Shown here: piece by piece, positions 15,676-20,495 of the stretch
How positions within the stretch are numbered: the stretch's first letter is position 1
How the letters are laid out: each line of letters starts with the position of its first letter
Source of the DNA: Anaerococcus sp.
GTDB lineage: Bacteria > Bacillota > Clostridia > Tissierellales > Peptoniphilaceae
DNA length: 20,495 nucleotides
Assembly: GCA_030825745.1 (NCBI GenBank)
Contig: JAPJPH010000003.1
Location: 1-20,495 of the forward strand
Direction of reading: 5' to 3'
Made by a program: the position numbers and the translations under genes
The notes under the pieces: model-generated
The model's database searches: none
What the model was told of the DNA's origin: nothing
Seen by the model: the letters and a program-made list of their open reading frames with translations, nothing else

Positions 15676-16492
15676 TATTAAATTCCTTTATGAAATCATT
15701 TAAATATTCATTGGCCTTAGTGATTTGTGAAAATCCATCTTCTCTACCATCTAACCATTGAGTTAGACCTTCTAGATCCATAATTTCCTTATCACTTTCC
15801 TTAGAATAATCCATCTTTTTCATGATTTCATCAAATTCTTTAATATCACTATCACTTACATTAGGGTTAAAGGTAAAGATGCAGTGATCAAATTTTTCTG
15901 TTTTTCCGATGATTTCTACTTCATTTTTATCAACTGTACCATCATTTACCCAGGCATCAAAGTTAGCATCTAGGACGAAGCTTGCATCTACTTCTCCATT
16001 TATCATAGCCTTCATTGAATCAAGCTCTCCACCAACATGGTCTCCATGTAGGCCAAGGCCTATATCAAATCTAACTTCTTCATAGTCTTTATTATATTCT
16101 AGATTACAAGTACTTAGATAATAAATTGGAATTAATCTAGCTTGTGGGGAATCTGTTGCACCAAAGCCTATTTTTTTACCTTTTAGCTCACTTATGTTTG
16201 AAAATCTTCCCTTTTTAGCTACTAAATAGGTGTGTTTATCCCTATCTGTATCTCTCATTACTCCAATTTTATAATTTCCATCAAATCTTTGTTTGCTATC
16301 TAAATGAGCTAGGGGAGAGTTCCATGCTCCGTCTATCTCACCTTTTTCAAGGGCATCAACTTGAAGTTTGTAGTCCTTAAAATATACAGGTTCAATTTCA
16401 GCTCCCCTATCCTTATAAAACTTTTCTATTAGTTCCCATATAACTGTTACTCTTGGTGCATATATAACTGCACCTATTTTAAATTTATTCAT
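15665..16492 (-). CDS. PhnD/SsuA-like periplasmic-binding fold protein without signal peptide
   Basis: 275 residues with the type 2 periplasmic-binding fold of the phosphonate/sulfonate/nitrate ABC binding-protein group: MNKFKIGAVIYAPRVTVIWE (1-20), LEKGEIDGAWNSPLAHL, LKGKKIGFGATDSPQAR (about 104-120) and EVDASFVLDANFDAW. The first strand starts at residue 3, with no hydrophobic leader and no lipobox cysteine, so it is probably cytoplasmic. No ABC permease or ATPase stands nearby. AAAGGAGG precedes the ATG. It overlaps the MetE-like gene by 11 bases, suggesting a role in substrate sensing or sequestration for that enzyme rather than transport. This is inference. Confidence 0.75.
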   Translation of the reverse strand: MNKFKIGAVIYAPRVTVIWELIEKFYKDRGAEIEPVYFKDYKLQVDALEKGEIDGAWNSPLAHLDSKQRFDGNYKIGVMRDTDRDKHTYLVAKKGRFSNISELKGKKIGFGATDSPQARLIPIYYLSTCNLEYNKDYEEVRFDIGLGLHGDHVGGELDSMKAMINGEVDASFVLDANFDAWVNDGTVDKNEVEIIGKTEKFDHCIFTFNPNVSDSDIKEFDEIMKKMDYSKESDKEIMDLEGLTQWLDGREDGFSQITKANEYLNDFIKEFNSEK

Positions 16493-16514
16493 TATATCCT
16501 CCTTTATAAAAGAT

Positions 16515-16554
16515 AAAATAGGAGCTTAACTAATCATCCCTAAGCCCCTATTTT
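16515..16554. terminator. Terminator or attenuator between the flavoprotein and binding-protein genes
   Basis: 14-base arms AAAATAGGAGCTTA (16515-16528) and TAAGCCCCTATTTT (16541-16554) pair with one mismatch. T-rich sequence follows on the minus strand. It sits only 23 bases before the next gene, and no clear promoter was found between, so partial read-through is likely. Confidence 0.6.
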
Positions 16555-16568
16555 TAAATATTAGTTTT

Positions 16569-17696
16569 TTATAGTAGGTCTTGACCTGTTATTGCCCTAC
16601 CTAACCATACATTTAATATATCTAGTGATGGTGCCATGATTTGTCCTGCATAGGCATCTCTCATTAGTCTTTGAATTTCTGATCCCCTGTTGTAGGTCTT
16701 TCCACCACCAACTCTCATAGCTAGGGTTGAAGATTCAATAGCATTTTCAATACCACATACTCTTGCAGCAATTATTTTAGCTACTGCATCAGCTTCTCCA
16801 GCTACTAGACTATCTGCTGCAAGCTCTGTTAGGGCTTTTGCACTCATAGCATTTGTATATATATTTGCTAGGTGAGTTTGAACTGTTTCTATATTTGCTA
16901 GGTTTGATCCATCTGGATAAGTTCTCTTTAGGGCATATTCGTTTGTTACTTCACTTAATCTTAGGTTAAGTCCTGTATAAACACTAGCCAAGCCAAGGAT
17001 AAAGTAAGGAGCTACTACATTAAATACTTGCTCTTCTCCTGATCCTTCTTCACCAATTCTATTAACTTCATCTAATTTAAGATTATTAAGTTTCATTGGA
17101 CAAGATACATTACCCTTCATACCAATACCCTTCCAATGTTCCATCCTAAATTCTAATCCTTCATTTTCTAGTGGGATTAGCCAGTTGTTAATAGCTCCCT
17201 CTTTTTTTGTTGATGGAGCTAGGATTAGGTAGTAATCAGCAAAAGTAGCAGATGTAACCATTGATTTTGTACCATTAAATACAAATTTGTCACCTTCTTC
17301 ACTTACCTTTACTTCTGGTACATAAAAATGAGTACCTGTACCAAATTCTGAATAAGCTAGAGCCATGAATTTATTATTTTCTATAATATCTGTTACCACT
17401 TTATTTTTTAGATCTTCATTACCATGAAGTAAAACTGTCATTAGGGCAACATTATGCATCATATAGCATAAACCTGCAGTAGGGTTAGATTCTGCAAAGG
17501 CTAGAACTGCTTCTTGGTGTTCTTTGGCAGTTTTACCAAGTCCACCTAATTCTTCTGGTATTAATAATTTAAAATAACCAGCTTTTCCCATCTCTTCAAA
17601 AGATTCTTTAGGAAAAATTCCTTCTTCATCACTTCTTCTGCTGTAGGGCGCGATATGCTCTTTAGCAAATTGCTTAGCTTCTTCGTAAAAACTCAT
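16569..17696 (-). CDS. Acyl-CoA dehydrogenase-family flavoprotein, YdbM/SfnB-like
   Basis: 375 residues with the complete three-domain acyl-CoA dehydrogenase layout: helical N-domain with FKLLIPEELGGLG, the beta domain with ALAYSEFGTGTHFYVPEV (about 132-149) and FNGTKSMVTSATFADYYLI, and a helical C-domain ending in RVGGGKTYNRGSEIQRLMRDAYAGQ. In classical enzymes the catalytic glutamate stands in Y-E-G-T-x-x-I-Q-R; here it is Y335-N336-R337-G. FAD binding should be kept, but ordinary alpha,beta-dehydrogenation by that base is doubtful. From memory, the Bacillus relative YdbM belongs to the CymR cysteine regulon, and SfnB/DszC relatives act on organosulfur compounds, which supports a sulfur role. 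GGAGG lies before the ATG. Confidence 0.85.
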   Translation of the reverse strand: MSFYEEAKQFAKEHIAPYSRRSDEEGIFPKESFEEMGKAGYFKLLIPEELGGLGKTAKEHQEAVLAFAESNPTAGLCYMMHNVALMTVLLHGNEDLKNKVVTDIIENNKFMALAYSEFGTGTHFYVPEVKVSEEGDKFVFNGTKSMVTSATFADYYLILAPSTKKEGAINNWLIPLENEGLEFRMEHWKGIGMKGNVSCPMKLNNLKLDEVNRIGEEGSGEEQVFNVVAPYFILGLASVYTGLNLRLSEVTNEYALKRTYPDGSNLANIETVQTHLANIYTNAMSAKALTELAADSLVAGEADAVAKIIAARVCGIENAIESSTLAMRVGGGKTYNRGSEIQRLMRDAYAGQIMAPSLDILNVWLGRAITGQDLL

Positions 17697-17727
17697 AATT
17701 ACCTCCTAAGTCTAAATAACGATTTCT

Positions 17728-17760
17728 TTCATTTATAATAATATCATTAAATGAAGTTAA
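17728..17760 (-). promoter_or_regulatory. Putative promoter with inverted repeat upstream of the flavoprotein gene
   Basis: Minus strand TTAACT (17755-17760), 17-base spacer, TATAAA (17732-17737). Eight-base arms TTCATTTA (17728-17735) and TAAATGAA (17748-17755) flank a 12-base centre across the spacer and both hexamers, as a repressor operator would. No riboswitch-like structure was recognised in the 157-base gap. Confidence 0.4.
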
Positions 17761-17821
17761 CGTCTATAAATTATCATAAAATATAATTTTTAGATATATA
17801 ATTAAGTTTATATTTTGTAAT

Positions 17822-17845
17822 AAAAAAGACCCCAGGGGAGTCTTT
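17822..17845 (-). terminator. Terminator of the rpmH-rnpA-yidD-yidC-jag operon
   Basis: Minus strand AAAGAC-CCC stem with its complement GGG-GTCTTT (17825-17845, one bulge), followed by a T-run, immediately after the jag stop at 17854. It insulates the conserved operon from the accessory block. Confidence 0.85.
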
Positions 17846-17853
17846 AATTTATA

Positions 17854-18879
17854 TTATTCACCTATATAATCAACAACTACATATCTTTTTGGTTCCATAC
17901 CCTCAGAATGGCTAGATACACCATCAAATTTAGATATTTCTTCATGGGCTAGTCTTCTTTCGTAGGAGTTCATATACCTTAGGTTCCAAGGTTTTTTAGA
18001 TTTTTTAACTCTTCTTGCAGTATCTTTTGCAAGCTCTCTTATCTTTTCATCTCTTCTTTTCTTATAATTATTGATATCAATATTGATCTTTAGGTTATCA
18101 CGTCTATCACAAACTACTTTTCTAACAATAAGCTCTATAGCTTCTAGGGTAGATCCACCCTTACCAATAGCAATTCCAGTATCATTTTCATCTACTTTTG
18201 CATCTAATTTAATGATACTATCTTCTAGGTCACCTACTACGCTTATATTTTCAAAATGCATTTGATTTAAAATATCAGTTAAAAAGTCCTTGGCCATATA
18301 GAATTTGTCGATGTCTGATTTTTGTTTGGCCTTGGCATAGTCATTTTTTTGACTATGATCATCTAAATTATTAGCTGAGAATTGATCAATACTAGATTTT
18401 TTATCTTCTACTTTCTGATCAGTCTTACTTGATATAATAACTTTTCTATCTTCATTACTAAAATCTGATAAGTCAGAGTCTTTTATATCATTATCTTTAA
18501 AATCATCATTAGAATAATCGTTATAATCATCATTAGAAATATCATCTTGGATACTTGAAACTGCTATATTATCACTTTTTTTATCATCTTTGATATTAGT
18601 TTTATAGGTATTTTCCTTTGAAAAATCCTCACTAGTTTTTGCAAAGGAATTTGTATTTTCTATATCCTTCTCTAGGTTTGATAGGGCGCTTTTTACATCT
18701 TCTTCATAGCTAACTCTAACTGTAGCATCCTTACTTCCAATAAGTCCCAAAAAACCAGTAGATTCTTCTTCTAAAATTTCTATATCAACTTCATCACGAC
18801 TTCTATTTAGCTCAGTTAGGGCCTCATTTATAGCTAGTTCAGCTGTTTTTGCTTGTTTTATTATTGACTTTTTCATCAT
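17854..18879 (-). CDS. khpB: RNA-binding protein KhpB/Jag (Jag_N, KH, R3H)
   Basis: Cytoplasmic RNA-binding protein linked in streptococci and clostridia to cell division and elongation control. The N-terminal Jag_N domain (1-60) contains EEESTGFLGLIGSKDATVRV. The KH domain (about 195-270) has IGKGG at 238-242. The R3H domain (about 275-341) has R308 and H312 in YERRLAHEE, and GVSSHSEGMEPKRYVVV. At 341 residues it is longer than usual, because the linker (about 65-190) is a low-complexity stretch rich in Asp, Ser, Asn and Lys. The start overlaps yidC by 41 bases; the SD is weak and two adjacent ATGs are possible. Confidence 0.95.
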   Translation of the reverse strand: MMKKSIIKQAKTAELAINEALTELNRSRDEVDIEILEEESTGFLGLIGSKDATVRVSYEEDVKSALSNLEKDIENTNSFAKTSEDFSKENTYKTNIKDDKKSDNIAVSSIQDDISNDDYNDYSNDDFKDNDIKDSDLSDFSNEDRKVIISSKTDQKVEDKKSSIDQFSANNLDDHSQKNDYAKAKQKSDIDKFYMAKDFLTDILNQMHFENISVVGDLEDSIIKLDAKVDENDTGIAIGKGGSTLEAIELIVRKVVCDRRDNLKINIDINNYKKRRDEKIRELAKDTARRVKKSKKPWNLRYMNSYERRLAHEEISKFDGVSSHSEGMEPKRYVVVDYIGE

Positions 18880-19597
18880 TTAACTCAACTTTCTTATTTC
18901 TCATATAAAAATGCATTATTACCATTATTACTAACCTAAATAAAGATGATAGGGTGTAGTATAAAGGAAGACCTGCTGGAAGTCCTCTAAATACAAAGTA
19001 ATAAAGTATTGGCATTGCTAAAAGCATAGTATTCATATTGCCCAAAGGACCATTTTGAGCTTGCTGCATTTGTGGGTTGGTCTTCATTGAAAAAAGTTGT
19101 ACTGCTATTTGGGATAAACTTGTTAAAAGTGGTAGTCCAAACCAGTATGGATCTTTTTGTAATAGATCTGGAACCCAGTAAAAGTTAGTTCTTATATTAT
19201 CCAAGCCTTCTGGAAATACATATTTAGTTGTATCATTCATCATTCTAAACAATCCAAAAAGGATCAGAATTTGAAATAGCATTACAAAACAAGAAGAAAA
19301 TCCTGGAGTAACTCCCTCTTCTTTATATAGCTGTTGCATCTTTTGTTGCATAATCTGTTGGTCATAGCCATATTTTTTTTGGATCTCTTCCATCTTTGGC
19401 TTAAATATTTTTGTTTTTTCTGCTTGCTTTTGCTGGCTTATAGTCATTGGTATGATCAATAAGCTAACTAAAAGGGTAATAATTACGATTGCTATAGCAT
19501 AAAAACTTATGTTATCTGGCTCTATAAAAGCCCCATGTAGGCTATCGTAAATCCACCTCATAAGTTGGCCTAATAAACTGGCTAAAAAATTTAACAT
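18839..19597 (-). CDS. yidC: Membrane protein insertase YidC/Oxa1
   Basis: Inserts membrane proteins alone or with SecYEG. 252 residues, the short Gram-positive form with five membrane segments. TM1 (about 31-51) is followed by a charged cytoplasmic hairpin (QKQAEKTKIFKPKMEEIQKK), then FSSCFVMLFQILILFGLF, PYWFGLPLLTSLSQ and the last two segments MLLAMPILYYFVFRGLPAGLPLYY. The groove arginine in TM1 of characterised homologues appears to align with Ser45 (LLVSLLIIP). No lipoprotein cysteine is seen near the N-terminus. GGAG precedes the ATG by 5 bases. Follows yidD and overlaps jag. Confidence 0.95.
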   Translation of the reverse strand: MLNFLASLLGQLMRWIYDSLHGAFIEPDNISFYAIAIVIITLLVSLLIIPMTISQQKQAEKTKIFKPKMEEIQKKYGYDQQIMQQKMQQLYKEEGVTPGFSSCFVMLFQILILFGLFRMMNDTTKYVFPEGLDNIRTNFYWVPDLLQKDPYWFGLPLLTSLSQIAVQLFSMKTNPQMQQAQNGPLGNMNTMLLAMPILYYFVFRGLPAGLPLYYTLSSLFRLVIMVIMHFYMRNKKVELNDEKVNNKTSKNS

Positions 19598-19627
19598 ATA
19601 TACTCCATCTGTATTTAACTATTTTAC

Positions 19628-19840
19628 TCAAACTGGGTCATATCCACCCTTGGAGAAGGGATTACATCTTAAAATTCTCCACAAAGACTTAAATAGCGCC
19701 TTAAAAAAATTAAATCTTTTAAAACACTCCAGTGCATACTGGGAGCAAGTAGGATAATACTTGCACTTTGAATGTCCTAATTGTGGAGAAATAAATAATT
19801 GATAAAATCTTATTAATTTTATAAAAAGTTTATTAAACAT
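19628..19840 (-). CDS. yidD: Membrane protein insertion efficiency factor YidD
   Basis: 70 residues, small amphipathic inner-membrane-associated protein that aids YidC-dependent insertion. It has the diagnostic [20 protein letters not shown] (13-32), SQYALE and the [12 protein letters not shown] end. Its ATG overlaps the rnpA stop by 8 bases; yidC follows after 30 bases. Confidence 0.96.
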   Translation of the reverse strand: MFNKLFIKLIRFYQLFISPQLGHSKCKYYPTCSQYALECFKRFNFFKALFKSLWRILRCNPFSKGGYDPV

Positions 19841-20180
19841 AAAATATAATCTTCTTCTTAAAGGCCTTGCTTAAACAATGACCCAATGATTTTTTTAATC
19901 TGTCGTAGGTAAACTCTGTAGTGTGTTTTTTCGGGATAATAATTATATCCACATTATTAAGGTTTTTATAATTTAACCTTACAATATCTCTAAGCTTTCT
20001 TTTAACTGAATTTCTAACATTGGCCTTACCTATTTTCTTACTTATAGAAAAACCAAACCTTGGACCCCTTAGGTTATTTTTCTTTATTAAAATGGTAAAG
20101 TCCTTGTTATAGAAAGCAAAGTTTTTTTTGTATACTCTTTGAAAGTCAGTATCTTTTCTTAAACTAATTCTTTTTTCCAT
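19833..20180 (-). CDS. rnpA: Ribonuclease P protein component
   Basis: Basic protein subunit that binds the RNase P RNA and the 5' leader of precursor tRNA. 115 residues, normal length. It shows the N-terminal [13 protein letters not shown], the [12 protein letters not shown] strand and the RNR motif [14 protein letters not shown]. The SD before the ATG at 20180 is poor, in contrast to the strong one of rpmH, which fits lower translation of this subunit from the shared transcript. It overlaps yidD by 8 bases. Confidence 0.97.
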   Translation of the reverse strand: MEKRISLRKDTDFQRVYKKNFAFYNKDFTILIKKNNLRGPRFGFSISKKIGKANVRNSVKRKLRDIVRLNYKNLNNVDIIIIPKKHTTEFTYDRLKKSLGHCLSKAFKKKIIFYV

Positions 20181-20212
20181 TAATATTTCTATCTACCTAT
20201 CTTTTTTAAAAA

Positions 20213-20235
20213 TAATATAGGCACTAGCTATATTA
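20213..20235 (-). other. Hairpin between rpmH and rnpA
   Basis: 8-bp perfect AT-rich stem (20213-20220 with 20228-20235), 7-base loop. On the minus strand it is followed by TTTTT. It may act as a weak terminator or processing signal, setting L34 well above RnpA. The remaining 110-base gap shows nothing else. Confidence 0.4.
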
Positions 20236-20290
20236 CTAGGATTAACTTCCTATATTTAAACTAAAAGTCTTTAAATAATACCACTTGTGC

Positions 20291-20425
20291 CTAAGCAGAT
20301 AATCTTTTTCTGTTTTTTCTTCTTCTACTTTTTAGGACTCTTCTGCCGCCTGGAGTAGACATTCTTTTTCTAAAACCATGATCTTTGGCTCTTTTTCTTC
20401 TATTTGGTTGATAAGTTCTCTTCAT
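20291..20425 (-). CDS. rpmH: 50S ribosomal protein L34
   Basis: 44 residues, the usual size, very basic: it opens [20 protein letters not shown] and continues [20 protein letters not shown] to an RLSA end. The conserved HGFRKRMST and GRRVL elements make the call certain. AGGAGG lies 8 bases before the ATG. It is the first gene of the operon running to jag and lies next to the presumed origin. Confidence 0.98.
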   Translation of the reverse strand: MKRTYQPNRRKRAKDHGFRKRMSTPGGRRVLKSRRRKNRKRLSA

Positions 20426-20457
20426 GCTTCCACCTCCTATAATTTTTGACTCATAAT

Positions 20458-20486
20458 ATTATATTGAAGTAATCCCTATTTGTCAA
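20458..20486 (-). promoter_or_regulatory. Consensus promoter of the rpmH operon
   Basis: Minus strand TTGACA (20481-20486), 17-base spacer, TATAAT (20458-20463): perfect match in both hexamers and ideal spacing. Only nine bases remain to the window edge and no DnaA box is visible in them. Confidence 0.9.
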
Positions 20487-20495
20487 GCATAAATA

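Noticed and set aside
17697..17853. S-box or T-box riboswitch upstream of the sulfur-related cluster
   Set aside because: The gap contains only the jag terminator and an AT-rich promoter region; none of the conserved riboswitch stems or the T-box motif could be found.
20426..20495. DnaA boxes or origin sequence at the right edge
   Set aside because: No TTATNCACA-like 9-mer occurs in the remaining bases; the origin is presumed to lie outside the window.

Overview
The window is AT-rich DNA (strong ATA, AGG and TAG-rich codon use) from a low-GC Firmicute. It looks most like an anaerobic coccus of the Peptoniphilaceae (Anaerococcus/Peptoniphilus group); this is judged from protein character and base composition, with no database search. 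It is the origin-proximal side of the chromosome. On the minus strand, from right to left, lies the classic order rpmH-rnpA-yidD-yidC-jag(khpB), then mnmE-mnmG-rsmG, then parA-parB. The right edge stops just upstream of the rpmH promoter, so dnaA/oriC is expected immediately beyond it. The left edge cuts parB.

The conserved order is interrupted twice. Between jag and mnmE sits about 9 kb of accessory DNA (roughly 8.65-17.85 kb). It holds a YdbM-like acyl-CoA-dehydrogenase-family flavoprotein, then a tightly overlapping trio (leaderless PhnD/SsuA-like binding protein, core MetE-like zinc methyltransferase, cysteine-free OsmC-like protein), then a glycerate kinase/GntP-permease pair, a 430-bp non-coding stretch with hairpin-forming repeats, a NatAB/YhaQP-type ABC exporter, and an IS1182-type transposase remnant next to the mnmE promoter. 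Between rsmG and parA lie a CPBP membrane protease, a head-on fabK (the only intact plus-strand gene) and cinA, which overlaps parA.

Four 16-bp parS sites lie at 1762, 2750, 4679 and 6791. All are the same sequence on one strand or the other, differing from the Bacillus consensus at one central base. Two are intergenic. Two lie inside cinA and mnmG and are read in the same frame as V-S-x-E-T. The 2750 site covers the putative -35 of the cinA-parA-parB promoter, suggesting ParB autoregulation.

The most interesting candidate for something undescribed is the flavoprotein/binding-protein/MetE-core/OsmC-like cluster (14.05-17.70 kb). Each member belongs to a family tied to sulfur or methyl-thiol metabolism, but three lack a feature normally central to the family: the acyl-CoA dehydrogenase base, an export signal, and the OsmC cysteines. 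The 11.17-11.52 kb hairpin repeat, which shares terminal sequence with the nearby transposase remnant, is the second.
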